A stretch of DNA of 64,000 nt from positions 798,714-862,713 of the forward strand of contig NZ_BPWE01000001.1 in the NCBI RefSeq assembly GCF_020884755.1. The letters are read 5' to 3'. The DNA comes from Bifidobacterium mizhiense (lineage in GTDB: Bacteria > Actinomycetota > Actinomycetes > Actinomycetales > Bifidobacteriaceae). Under the pieces are notes generated by a model. The model saw only the letters and a program-made list of their open reading frames with translations, did no database searches and was not told the DNA's origin. Made by a program: the position numbers and the translations under genes. Positions 46,224-54,707 of this stretch are shown in pieces (position 1 is the stretch's first letter; every line of letters starts with the position of its first letter).

Positions 46224-46281
46224 ACGACGACAACCTGACACCAAGGCCAACCCATAAACCCCAACCGAAAGAGAGCCAGCC

Positions 46282-47253
46282 ATGGAACACCAAGCCAACA
46301 ATCAGCCTGTCCCTTTGATTCCCTTCCGCGTCTCCGTAGCCAGAGCGGAAACGCTCTCGCCACACTTCAAGCGAATCGTCTTCCAGGGACCGGATCTGAG
46401 GATTTTTGCAGACGGCGGCTACGATGAGCGAATCAAAATCCTCCTGCCCCTCCCCGACGGATCCGTGCCGCCACCTTCCTTCTTCGAGGCGACCCCTGAG
46501 GATCCGCTCGCTTGGTACCGAAAGTGGAGGACCCTGCCCGCAGAGAGCCGTAATCCCCTGCGCACCTATACGGTTCGCAAGGTCAGGCCCGAGAGCGAGC
46601 AAGTCGATGTGGACTTCGTCATCCACGACCATGCCGGACCGGCTGGAGCCTTCGCAGAGGATGCCAGGCCTGGCGACCAGGCCATCATCATCGGCCCTAA
46701 TGCACAGGCCGGAGGACCGGTCGCAGGTATGGACTTTCATCCAGGGCAATCCAGACATCTCCTCCTAGTGGGCGACGAGACGGCGGTACCAGCCATCGCC
46801 GCCATAATGGACAGTCTGATCCGCGACCACTGGCAGGGCGACGGGGTGGCATTGATCGAAGTCCCGACCGAAGAGGATCGTCTTCCGCTGCCCGAGCTCG
46901 AAGGAATCCGCGTCATCTGGACGGTCTGCGACGAATCCGGGCATGGGCACACCCTCACCGAAGCCATGTGCAACCTACTGGAGGACCTGCCAATCCATTC
47001 GCCTACGGCCGCAACCGCTGAATCTTCCAAGGAATTCACAGAGGTCGATATCGACAAAGAGCTGCTCTGGGAGACTGCCGATGCCGCCCAAGCCGATGCC
47101 TCTATTCATGCCGACGACCTGTATGCCTGGATCGCCGGAGAGGCAGCCACCGTCCGCGAGCTGAGACGCATGCTGGTCAGAGACCGGGGAATGGACCGGC
47201 GCAGCGTCTCTTTCATGGGTTATTGGCGCCAGGGCCGCAGCGAGATGTCCTGA
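46282..47253 (+). CDS. Siderophore-interacting protein (FAD-dependent ferric reductase)
   Basis: A 323-residue SIP-family protein. An N-terminal FAD-binding barrel has HFKRIVFQGPDLR and a YDERIKILLPL stretch, then RNPLRTYTVRKVRPESEQVD, with the RxYTxR FAD motif. The C-terminal NAD(P)-binding part is HLLLVGDETAVPAIAAIMDS, followed by ADDLYAWIAGEAATVRELRR and SFMGYWRQGR. It releases iron from an imported siderophore by reduction in the cytoplasm and completes the uptake operon. It starts 58 bp after the ATPase gene with GAAAGAGAG upstream. An internal Glu/Ser-rich insertion (about residues 230-265) lies before the last motif. Confidence 0.9.
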   Translation: MEHQANNQPVPLIPFRVSVARAETLSPHFKRIVFQGPDLRIFADGGYDERIKILLPLPDGSVPPPSFFEATPEDPLAWYRKWRTLPAESRNPLRTYTVRKVRPESEQVDVDFVIHDHAGPAGAFAEDARPGDQAIIIGPNAQAGGPVAGMDFHPGQSRHLLLVGDETAVPAIAAIMDSLIRDHWQGDGVALIEVPTEEDRLPLPELEGIRVIWTVCDESGHGHTLTEAMCNLLEDLPIHSPTAATAESSKEFTEVDIDKELLWETADAAQADASIHADDLYAWIAGEAATVRELRRMLVRDRGMDRRSVSFMGYWRQGRSEMS

Positions 47254-47490
47254 CCGGCCGAATCTCACACACGGACGGCCACCCACCTTTGTCCTTCCTG
47301 ACCTGTGAGTTTAGAGAGCGGTCGCACAAGTTCCCCTGATCGTGTGAGCATCAGGTCATGAGCTGCCAAATCGAATCCGCCGCAGCATCTTGCCGGACTT
47401 ACGCAGAGAGATCACTGGCCTTGCTTGCTAAATGGCGTATTGCGGGAGAAAACAACCCGGTTCGGACCTGACGGGACAGTCCCCGTCAAA

Positions 47491-48066
47491 TCAGCCGCAG
47501 TACTCCTGGAAGAAATTGGCGATCACCTGGTGACCATACTGGCTGCCGATGCTCTCAGGGTGGAACTGGACACCCTCCATGAGCGACCGGTCCCGCCTCA
47601 GACCCATCACATAGCCATCCAGAAGCGAGCGCGCGCTGATCTCCAGGTCGGCGACCTGACTGACCGAGGCCTCGTCGGCAACCAGGGAATGGTATCTGGT
47701 CACATCGAAGGTATCGGGCAGGCCCTTGAAGCAGCCCTTCCCGTCGTTTCTTATCCCGCTCACCTTGCCATGCTGACGACTGGAGGCCCTGACCACCCGG
47801 GCTCCGGCGTGTACCGCGATGGCCTGCATGCCCAGACAGATGCCGAAGACCGGCTTCCGTTCTGCCACCTGGCCCAAGAGCTCCAGGTAGCCGCAGTCTT
47901 CCGGGCGGCCCGGTCCGGGACCCAGAATGACCGCGTCAAAGGTGAGCGGGTCCACCTCGGCAAGGTGGTTCACCCGAACAATGGTCGTATCGGCGCCCAA
48001 CAGGTCCACGTAGTTCTTGACCACATAGACGAAACTGTCGAAGGCATCAACCAGCAAGACTTTCAT
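47491..48066 (-). CDS. trpG: Anthranilate/aminodeoxychorismate synthase glutamine amidotransferase (TrpG/PabA)
   Basis: A 191-residue class I glutamine amidotransferase. LLVDAFDSFVYVVKNYVDLL opens the protein. The catalytic Cys is in FGICLGMQAIAVHAG (about residue 83) and the catalytic His/Glu in VQFHPESIGS. It supplies ammonia from glutamine to TrpE. The start overlaps the trpE 3' end by 20 nt, so the two subunits are coupled. The PGPGRPED loop is present. The sequence alone cannot exclude a PabA role. Confidence 0.88.
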   Translation of the reverse strand: MKVLLVDAFDSFVYVVKNYVDLLGADTTIVRVNHLAEVDPLTFDAVILGPGPGRPEDCGYLELLGQVAERKPVFGICLGMQAIAVHAGARVVRASSRQHGKVSGIRNDGKGCFKGLPDTFDVTRYHSLVADEASVSQVADLEISARSLLDGYVMGLRRDRSLMEGVQFHPESIGSQYGHQVIANFFQEYCG

Positions 48067-49663
48067 GGGCCAGCTCCTTTCCGGTGATGGCCAGGTAGGC
48101 CGAACTCATCTTTTTCATGGTCTCCTGCCACTCGCTCTCAGGCTGGGAGTCCTCGACGATCCCCGCCGAGGCGCGCAAGTGATAGCTGCCGGAATGGTAG
48201 GAGGCCGTCCTTATGCACAGCGCAGTCAGAACCAAACCGTCAAATCCGAGGAAGCCCACCGCTCCGGCATATACCCCGCGCGAACTGACCTCGGTCTCCT
48301 CGATGATCTCCACGGCGCGCACCTTGGGGGTTCCCGTCATGGTGCCGGCGGGGAAGGCGGCCGAAAAGACATCGTACTTGTCCAGGCCAGGCCGGATCCG
48401 GCCGACCACATCCGAGACCATATGAATAACGTGGGAGTAGACCTCAGTATTCATCAGCCGGTCCACTTTCAAGGATTCAGGAGTGCAGCACCTGGCTGCG
48501 TCGTTGCGTCCCAGATCCACCAGCATCAGGTGCTCGGCCCGCTCCTTGGGGTCGCTGGTCAGCTGCCTGATGGCCGCCTGGCGGGCCTCTTCTTCTCCAG
48601 GGTTACCGACCGTTCCGGCGATGGGCCGCAGGGTTATGTCACCATCAGGGGTCAGCCCGATAAAGAGCTCGGGGCTGGCTCCGATGACATGCACCCCCTG
48701 GGGAGTCACGAAGTAGTACATATAGGGGGACGGATCCTGCAGACGCAACCGCTGGTAGACCTGAAAGGGCGGAATGCGGGAATCCACCTGGATCTCATGC
48801 CCGAGCTGGAGCTGATAGACATCGCCCTGGGCTATGTGCTCCTTGCCCTTGGCAAACCACTGATAGAAACGGTCCCGGTCGATCGTGTCGCGGGCCTCGT
48901 ATGGATAGTCCAGCCCAATGCCACCCTGGATGCCGGTCTGGGCAGCATCCGATTCAGGAGATTGTCCCGGCGATGCGTCGGATTGGAGCAACCCCAGCAC
49001 ATCTTCCAAGGACGTGGATCCATGCCCCGGTTCATCGCTCTCCATTGCCGTATTCTGGGCCTGTGCATCAGACCGTACAGAAGATCCTCGCTCTGGAATG
49101 TCACACTCGGCAGTATCCCCTTCGACATGAATCAAAGTAGCGCAGTGGTCGCCGGCCTTCAGATCCAAAGTGATGATTCCCCGATAAAGCGTCAACGAGA
49201 TGACCGGCAAGGCCGCGTCCCTAGGTATGCGTTCCTCCAGATCTTCAATCATGAAGATGGTGTCATATCCGGAGTAGCCAAACCAGCCCATCCCGAAGGG
49301 GCCTTCGTGGTCGCCGCTGATGACAAAGGAGGATTCCAGCCGCCGCAGCACTGCAAAGACCTCCTGGATGTCGGGGACCGGGTGGTGGACCACCTCCTGC
49401 TCAATCCGGCCAAAGGGCTCCAGCAACCCAGTCAGCTGAGCATTGCCCAAAGGATCAATGGTCATGACGTGGTCCGTCACGCTCAGGGTTAGCATGGGCT
49501 CGAACCCGATAACTGAGCGATTCCGATCCTTATCGGGGCCACTCAGAGACTCCAGAAGGAAGAGCTGATCCTCCCGATATCTGGTTCGCAGCCGCCTGTA
49601 GATGGCCAGGGCATCGAGGTCGCTGGAGAACTGGCGGGATTCCATAGTTACGTTGATAGTCAT
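48047..49663 (-). CDS. trpE: Anthranilate synthase component I (TrpE)
   Basis: A 538-residue chorismate-binding enzyme making anthranilate from chorismate and ammonia. The N-terminal regulatory domain has FLLESLSGPDKDRNRSVIGF, containing the LLES tryptophan-feedback motif. The catalytic domain shows DVYQLQLGHEI, SPELFIG and RPIAGTVGNPG, then HLMLVDLGRNDAARCC and FPAGTMTGTPKVRAVEIIEE. A variable insert of about 50 residues (about 205-260) is rich in Glu, Ser and Gln. I start at the ATG at 49663 (MTINVTMESRQF), with AGGA about 9 nt upstream. The frame extending to 49795 overlaps the upstream hairpin. No other trp gene is nearby. Confidence 0.9.
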   Translation of the reverse strand: MTINVTMESRQFSSDLDALAIYRRLRTRYREDQLFLLESLSGPDKDRNRSVIGFEPMLTLSVTDHVMTIDPLGNAQLTGLLEPFGRIEQEVVHHPVPDIQEVFAVLRRLESSFVISGDHEGPFGMGWFGYSGYDTIFMIEDLEERIPRDAALPVISLTLYRGIITLDLKAGDHCATLIHVEGDTAECDIPERGSSVRSDAQAQNTAMESDEPGHGSTSLEDVLGLLQSDASPGQSPESDAAQTGIQGGIGLDYPYEARDTIDRDRFYQWFAKGKEHIAQGDVYQLQLGHEIQVDSRIPPFQVYQRLRLQDPSPYMYYFVTPQGVHVIGASPELFIGLTPDGDITLRPIAGTVGNPGEEEARQAAIRQLTSDPKERAEHLMLVDLGRNDAARCCTPESLKVDRLMNTEVYSHVIHMVSDVVGRIRPGLDKYDVFSAAFPAGTMTGTPKVRAVEIIEETEVSSRGVYAGAVGFLGFDGLVLTALCIRTASYHSGSYHLRASAGIVEDSQPESEWQETMKKMSSAYLAITGKELAHESLAG

Positions 49664-49778
49664 TAGAGCACGTCCTAGGTCAGATACTGCGGCTTGAAAA
49701 CGGCATCGAAACCCCATCTGACGCCGATTCAGTACGCTATGGATATGGATTTTCCTATGGCAGCATGTCCGCAGATAA

Positions 49779-49805
49779 TAAAAAAGCAACCTCAAACACT
49801 GAGGT
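49779..49805 (-). terminator. Hairpin with T-run upstream of trpE (possible attenuator)
   Basis: On the minus strand ACCTCA-GTGTT-TGAGGT (49805-49789) is followed by TTGCTTTTTT. It lies between the leader ORF and trpE, about 115 bp before the trpE start. The 6-bp stem is modest. Its location fits a transcriptional attenuator. Confidence 0.5.
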
Positions 49806-49840
49806 AAATATATGAATCAGAAGAAGAACCGGCTAAAACA

Positions 49841-49987
49841 TCAACGCCATCGGGCATCGACATAGAAGAAGACACCCTTGGGCAGCCAAGGCTGCAGTGA
49901 TGTCGTTTTCTCCATGGCCACGATGCTAGAGCACCCATATGCATACGACCAACCAGTATCCATAATTCGGACGTAATCAGTCCACAT
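49841..49987 (-). CDS. Candidate Trp-containing leader ORF upstream of trpE
   Basis: A 48-codon frame beginning MWTDYVRIMDTGWSYAYG and ending FFYVDARWR. Trp occurs at residues 2, 13, 34 and 47. The stop is 35 bp before the hairpin that precedes trpE. An internal ATG (MEKTTSLQPW) gives a 24-residue version ending with the same RWR. Neither has a strong ribosome site. Four Trp in 48 residues is high, but they are not adjacent as in classical trpL. It could equally be the C-terminal remnant of a lost protein. Confidence 0.3.
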   Translation of the reverse strand: MWTDYVRIMDTGWSYAYGCSSIVAMEKTTSLQPWLPKGVFFYVDARWR

Positions 49988-50051
49988 CAATGGAATACGC
50001 TCTGAAAGCAGCAGGTCGGCTTAAGCGTGGCTACAGCCAAAACTCAGCCGC

Positions 50052-50870
50052 CTACGGTTTCACGCCGCCGCCAGCCAGCAGACGCTTTGCCAGCTCTTCC
50101 CGAGTACAAATGTCCGCTCCAAGACCCAGCCGCAAGGCAAGCTCGCTGGCAAAAGGCCGCTCAAGCATGCTTTCATCAAGCAGAGCCTGATCCTGGAATA
50201 TCTCCCCGGCCGTGCCTGTTCTCAGCAGCTTCTTATGCGCCATGACGAAGAAGGTGCTGAAGTGCTCGGCTGCGAATTGCATGTCATGGGTAATGGCGAT
50301 TACGGTCACGCCGCGATCGGTCAATTCATCCAGAATGGCGCCGAGTCGATTCAGGCCCCGATAATCCTGCCCTGCAGTAGGCTCATCTAAAATCACGATT
50401 CTCGTGCGCATGGCAAGAACAGAGGCAATGGTCACGAACTTCCTGGCCGATAGGGGCAGATCATAGGGGTTCTCTTCCATCTGCCCGTCCAACCCGCATA
50501 TGGTCGCGGCCCATTTGCTCTGCTCCTCCACCGTATCCGCATCAAGCTTGAGCATTTTCGGACCGAAGGCTATCTCCTCGCCAACAGTGTTGTGGAAGAT
50601 CTGATCATCGGGATTCTGAAAGACGTACCCGGCGATTCTGGACATCTGGGCCGTGGTGTGCTCCCTGGTGTCTTCCCCGTCAATCAACACCTTCCCCGAC
50701 GAGGGGCGCAGGAGGCCGTCCATCATTTTGACTGTGGTGGTTTTCCCGGCTCCGTTCTGCCCTAGGATCGCAATCCTGGCACCTGCTTCCACGGAGAAGC
50801 TGAGGTTCTCGACAGCCGAGTACCCATTGGGATAGGCGAAAGTCACATCACGGAATTCGATAATGGGCAA
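50052..50870 (-). CDS. ECF transporter ATPase with degenerate signature (cluster 1, EcfA')
   Basis: A 272-residue ABC ATPase. Walker A is GQNGAGKTTTVKMMDG (about residues 37-52), the Q-loop is VFQNPDDQIFHNTVGEE and Walker B is IVILDEPTAGQDYRG. The LSGGQ signature is replaced by LPLSARKFVTIAS (about 138-150). With the other ATPase and the T protein it forms the energising module of an ECF importer. It starts 3 bp after the first ATPase. The loss of the signature implies one of the two ATP sites is altered. The paralogue at 57116 shows the same loss. Confidence 0.88.
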   Translation of the reverse strand: MPIIEFRDVTFAYPNGYSAVENLSFSVEAGARIAILGQNGAGKTTTVKMMDGLLRPSSGKVLIDGEDTREHTTAQMSRIAGYVFQNPDDQIFHNTVGEEIAFGPKMLKLDADTVEEQSKWAATICGLDGQMEENPYDLPLSARKFVTIASVLAMRTRIVILDEPTAGQDYRGLNRLGAILDELTDRGVTVIAITHDMQFAAEHFSTFFVMAHKKLLRTGTAGEIFQDQALLDESMLERPFASELALRLGLGADICTREELAKRLLAGGGVKP

Positions 50871-50873
50871 TGC

Positions 50874-51737
50874 TCAGCCCTCCTTTCCGGCAAAGCCGAT
50901 TTGCTTGGACAACATGGGTAGTATTTCCGACAACGTGATCGGATTGCCCTGGATTGGCCTGCCTTGCTTGCGCAGAGTATCCGCCAGGAGAACCGCTTGC
51001 GGCAACATCACACCGTCGTCAAGCAGTTCGACACGCGACAGGACGTCATGCTTTTCACCAGTGCATATCAATTTGCCATCGGACAGGACTATGACCTCGT
51101 CGCAGTATCTGGCGACCAGTTCCATCTTGTGCTCGACCAGTATGATGGTTTTCCCCATCGCCTTCATCCCATCGATGATGTCAAACACACGCTTGGTCTC
51201 ACGGGGATCCAACTGCGAAGTCGGCTCATCGATCACGAAAACATCAGGCTCCAGAACCAGCACAGAGGCGAAGGCAACCCTTTGCTGCTGGCCTCCGGAA
51301 AGCTCGAAGGGGTTCTTATCCTTGAGATCGGCGATGCCGGTGGTCTCCATGACCGAGTTCACGCGTTCCCGGATTTGACAGACGGGCAGCCCCATGTTTT
51401 CCAGGCCATAGGCGATCTCTGCGAATACGGTGTCGCGAGCTCCCGTGATCTGATTGAAGGGATTCTGGAATATATACCCGATGCGCCAGGCCAGGTCTCC
51501 ACTGTCATACTCAGACAAGGGCTTGCCATCGAAAATAACTTCTCCAAGCAGCTCACCCTGGTAGAACTCCGGTATGAACCCACGAATCAAGTTGCACAGC
51601 GTAGTCTTGCCGGAGCCGTTTGCGCCGATGACCGCATAGAACCTGCCCTTTTCAATCTTCAGATCTACATGGCGCAGACTCGGGCGGTCGGCCAAGGGGT
51701 AGGTATAGGTCACATCCTTGAGTTCTATATAAGCCAA
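50874..51737 (-). CDS. ECF transporter ATPase (cluster 1, EcfA)
   Basis: A 287-residue ATPase with Walker A GANGSGKTTLCNLIRGFI, Q-loop IFQNPFNQITGARDTVF, canonical signature LSGGQQQRVAFASVLV and Walker B VFVIDEPTSQLDPRE. It overlaps the T-component 3' end by 13 nt. It forms the asymmetric ATPase pair with the gene downstream. Confidence 0.9.
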   Translation of the reverse strand: MAYIELKDVTYTYPLADRPSLRHVDLKIEKGRFYAVIGANGSGKTTLCNLIRGFIPEFYQGELLGEVIFDGKPLSEYDSGDLAWRIGYIFQNPFNQITGARDTVFAEIAYGLENMGLPVCQIRERVNSVMETTGIADLKDKNPFELSGGQQQRVAFASVLVLEPDVFVIDEPTSQLDPRETKRVFDIIDGMKAMGKTIILVEHKMELVARYCDEVIVLSDGKLICTGEKHDVLSRVELLDDGVMLPQAVLLADTLRKQGRPIQGNPITLSEILPMLSKQIGFAGKEG

Positions 51738-52483
51738 AGCGCAATCCTTCCGGCGATCAATGCGACGAATGCGACCGTAATAAGGATCACGGCCACCTTA
51801 TCTGCAGGAGTGGCTTTAATGTCCTCCAGATGAGTAGGAGTCCTGCTCGACGAGAACCCCCGTGCCTCAAGCGTGAGCGCGCGTTCCTCAGTACCGGCAA
51901 TCGAACTGAGGACCAGCGGAATCATGGTCGGGAGAAACACCTTGGCACGAGTCAACACACCTCCTTCAGTCTCGACTCCTCGGGCCCTCTGAGCATTCAT
52001 GATGGTCTTGGATTTCCTCCTGAGCACTGGCACTATCTGCAAGGTGGAAAGCACCACATAGGAAGCCTTTGGACTCATTCCCGCCTTTTCAAGAGAAAGC
52101 ACAAAATCCTTCTGCTTGGTGACGGCAAAGAACCATATAAGGCTTCCACCGGCGCACAGGAGCATAAATCCCAGGTTCAAGGCAAATATGATGCCCTCGT
52201 ACTTGACGCTGAAAATCCAGAAGGTGAACAGTATGCGTCTTGCATCCGGGTAGAAAAGCGTTTGAATGACGAAGAGGATGAGGAAAAGCACGCCCACCGT
52301 TTCCAGCTCTCTTCTGATAAAAACAGACCAGACTCCGCTCGCTGCTGCCAGAGCGTTGATGAACAAGAAACAGATGAGCTTGCTCGCTATTCCTGGCAGC
52401 ATGAAAGACACGACCATGAGCACTACAGCCATATAAAACTTCGTAAGCGGATACAGATTGGCAATGACGTTATGACCAGGCAT
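51725..52483 (-). CDS. ECF transporter T component (cluster 1)
   Basis: A 252-residue EcfT-type membrane protein, starting MPGHNVIANLYPLTKFYMAV. It carries five to six hydrophobic segments and the two coupling motifs ARG in AQRARGVETEGG (about 180) and ARG in LEARGFSSS (about 213), which contact the two ATPases. It transmits ATP hydrolysis to the substrate-binding S component encoded 5 bp upstream. Confidence 0.88.
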   Translation of the reverse strand: MPGHNVIANLYPLTKFYMAVVLMVVSFMLPGIASKLICFLFINALAAASGVWSVFIRRELETVGVLFLILFVIQTLFYPDARRILFTFWIFSVKYEGIIFALNLGFMLLCAGGSLIWFFAVTKQKDFVLSLEKAGMSPKASYVVLSTLQIVPVLRRKSKTIMNAQRARGVETEGGVLTRAKVFLPTMIPLVLSSIAGTEERALTLEARGFSSSRTPTHLEDIKATPADKVAVILITVAFVALIAGRIALWLI

Positions 52484-52488
52484 GCAGC

Positions 52489-53148
52489 TCAGTCCTCCGA
52501 AGACGGCAGGCCAGCGGAATCACGGGAGGAACTCTTTCCAGTAGTCTTCGCAGCCTCCTTCTTTATGTACTTGTCGCCAAAGGGGTACTTGATCAGTGAA
52601 CGGGCCGGAATGGCCTTGACGATCAGCCAGGCGATGAAGACCGAAAGAATCTTACCGGCGCTTTCGGTGACGATGTATACGGACAATACGGATGTCAGTA
52701 TTTTCTGCCCAGTCGCCATAAGGCCGGCAGCAATCATGGAAGCGCCGCCTCCTGATGCACCGCCAAAGAAGAAAACAGTGATGGGCGTAGCTGTGATGGT
52801 GCCGACAAGCCCAAGAACGATGCCTGAAACAATCAGCTTCCATACCTTGGTCATCATGTTGTACTTGGCCAGAAGACCGGCGGCCAGCCCGATGAAGAAG
52901 GCACAGATTGCATAAGGGATCAGGGTGGGATCGAAAATCCCGTTTATCAGATTGGTCAGGACTCCCGTTATTGCAGCCGGAATAGGCCCGACCAGAGCCC
53001 CCACCAGTATGACGCCGATGGTATCCATGTCCAGTGGCAGCTTCAGCACCGAAGTAAGCTGGCCGCCGACGATGTTGATGGCAATGGCCACTGGTATCAG
53101 CAGCAGGACCATCAAGGAGAATTTGCTTCGCTTGTTGGCTTTCTTCAT
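52489..53148 (-). CDS. ECF transporter S component, putative nucleoside/base (cluster 1)
   Basis: A 219-residue integral membrane protein with about six helices. The hydrophobic N-terminal stretch IPVAIAINIVGGQLTSVLKL is followed by PLDMDTIGVILVGALVGPIP and a Gly-rich loop FFFGGASGGGAS. It is homologous to the S component at 59633. Being encoded 17 bp after a nucleoside hydrolase, it probably binds nucleosides or bases. The substrate is inferred from context only. Confidence 0.82.
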   Translation of the reverse strand: MKKANKRSKFSLMVLLLIPVAIAINIVGGQLTSVLKLPLDMDTIGVILVGALVGPIPAAITGVLTNLINGIFDPTLIPYAICAFFIGLAAGLLAKYNMMTKVWKLIVSGIVLGLVGTITATPITVFFFGGASGGGASMIAAGLMATGQKILTSVLSVYIVTESAGKILSVFIAWLIVKAIPARSLIKYPFGDKYIKKEAAKTTGKSSSRDSAGLPSSED

Positions 53149-53165
53149 AATTTTCCCTTCCTCGC

Positions 53166-54113
53166 TTACTCGATCTCTTCGTGAAAAATCGTGGTGAACA
53201 GCAGATGATAGAACCGGTCGGCATCAACGCTGGCCGCATATCCTGCGTTGCACTCGCCTTCATGCCAATGCCCATCGATATCGGTAATCGACTGTCCTCT
53301 GGCCAAACCATCGACAACGACATCGATATTCGCCGGCCTTACTTCAAGTATGTCTGGGTCAAGCATGTAGGCGACCGTCAGCACGTCATGCATGGGCGCC
53401 ACAGCCTTATGCCTGGACCGCCAGTTATCATCCAAGCCCTCGCGGGTGATGTCATACAGAAACCGGGACAATCTGGTGCCGACCAGCCTGATTCTCTCCC
53501 GCATCTCGCAGGTGAGCGCAATCTTATTGGTGACATCAAGGCCGATTACAGTCACATCCGCGATCCCTGCCTGCAGAACTTCATGGGCTGCTTGCGGGTC
53601 GGCCCAGAAATTGTATTCAGCTACAGGACTGACATTCCCTGTATATTTCGCACCGCCCATGATGATGAGGCGCTTGAGATTGGAGGCAAATTCGGCGCTG
53701 CTGCGGATGGCACAGGCGATATTGGTGCAGGGCCCTGTAGCGAAGAGCGTTATCTCACCGGGATGGCTGTTGACATATTCCACCAGAAAAGTGACAGCAT
53801 CTTTTGACTGCTCATGGCTGTCGGAGGCAATGGACTGTGCATACCCACCCAATCCGTCATCCCCGAACGCCTCGACGGTCGCGGGCTGCCTATCGTCCAA
53901 AGCCCTTGAGCAGCCTCGATACACCGGGATGTCCGACCTGCCGCACAAGGCAAGAATGTTCAAGGCATTGCGCGTGGTATTGTCAATCGCTCCATTGCCC
54001 GCCACCGTGCATAGGGCCTTAAGGTCGCACTCCTGCGAATGCAAGGCGAGGATGATGGCCAAAGCATCATCGCAGCCGGGATCGCAATCGATAATGATCG
54101 GTTCAGGGCTCAT
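53166..54113 (-). CDS. Nucleoside hydrolase (cluster 1)
   Basis: A 315-residue inosine/uridine-preferring nucleoside hydrolase. The Ca2+-binding motif DCDPGCDDALAI (DxDxGxDD) is near the N-terminus. LFATGPCTNIACAIR and IIMGGAKYTGNVSPVAEYNF follow, with the substrate-facing FNFWADP-type stretch (YNFWADPQAA) and HDVLTVAYMLDP. It splits N-ribosyl bonds to base plus ribose. The ATG at 54113 overlaps the stop of a short upstream ORF as ATGA. A TTG four codons upstream has no spaced ribosome site. It is the first major gene of ECF cluster 1. Confidence 0.9.
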   Translation of the reverse strand: MSPEPIIIDCDPGCDDALAIILALHSQECDLKALCTVAGNGAIDNTTRNALNILALCGRSDIPVYRGCSRALDDRQPATVEAFGDDGLGGYAQSIASDSHEQSKDAVTFLVEYVNSHPGEITLFATGPCTNIACAIRSSAEFASNLKRLIIMGGAKYTGNVSPVAEYNFWADPQAAHEVLQAGIADVTVIGLDVTNKIALTCEMRERIRLVGTRLSRFLYDITREGLDDNWRSRHKAVAPMHDVLTVAYMLDPDILEVRPANIDVVVDGLARGQSITDIDGHWHEGECNAGYAASVDADRFYHLLFTTIFHEEIE

Positions 54114-54142
54114 CTGGACCGCCAACCTTCGGTATCGTTCAT
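54110..54142 (-). CDS. Ten-codon upstream ORF coupled to the nucleoside hydrolase
   Basis: MNDTEGWRSR, with AAAGGAG about 10 nt upstream of its ATG (54142). Its TGA overlaps the nucleoside hydrolase ATG (54113) in the form ATGA. The hydrolase itself has no well-placed ribosome site, so it is probably translated by re-initiation from this leader. A regulatory role is inference. Confidence 0.5.
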   Translation of the reverse strand: MNDTEGWRSR

Positions 54143-54645
54143 GTGCCTGCCTCTCCTTTCGTCTTCAGGACCTGCCTGAAGCCTGTATTCTGCCGGGTGG
54201 ATAAAGGGCTCTGCTTTTACTGCTGACTGTGATGGTTCTGGTGCTTGGCCTTTGCGGTTAATCGGAAGCCGCCATTCAGACTCAGGCCTCGGATTCAGAT
54301 ATGTGCAGGCTCCAGGACAGCCATATGGCTGGCAAAATGATGATGATGGTGATGATGATGGACCGGGGTATGCAGATGCAGTCTCTGTGCAAGACCGTCT
54401 GTGGCCCTTTGACCATGGTCCGTCAGCTTTTTCACTTGATTATGGGAGGGCATGGCAAAGGACCGAATGTCCTTGTCAAATAGTGCCGTCGGCACCGTCA
54501 TGCCTGACTGTCCCATGAGACCGTTATACACGATTGCGGCTACATCCTCAGCAATCGCCAGTCCTTCCCGGCAAGTCCGCTTGAACCCTTGACTGATCCC
54601 CGCCGATGCACCTTGCTGAATCTTCTTCGATTCTGCATTCATATT
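54143..54645. other. Region between cluster 1 and the MFS carrier, with a His-rich open frame
   Basis: No well-supported gene. A minus-strand frame (54295-54642, starting MNAESKKIQQG) has a central PTALFDKDIRSFAMPSHN and eight consecutive His codons at 54360-54337, from a run of ATG/GTG triplets on the plus strand. It lacks a ribosome site and begins inside the MFS terminator area, so I doubt it is translated. The promoter of cluster 1 should also lie here. Confidence 0.4.
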
Positions 54646-54684
54646 GACAAAAGCCGGACCCAGGGGCAAACCCTGGACCCGGCT
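54646..54684 (-). terminator. Rho-independent terminator after the MFS gene
   Basis: The arms 54671-54684 and 54652-54665 form a 14-bp stem (two G-U pairs) with a 5-nt loop, followed on the minus strand by TTTTGTC. It lies 24 bp past the MFS stop codon and ends ECF cluster 2. Confidence 0.85.
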
Positions 54685-54707
54685 CTCTCAATTAGCAGCT
54701 CGGAATA

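Noticed and set aside
53181..54204. Long plus-strand frames opposite the nucleoside hydrolase
   Set aside because: Antisense shadows of a well-identified gene, without ribosome sites.
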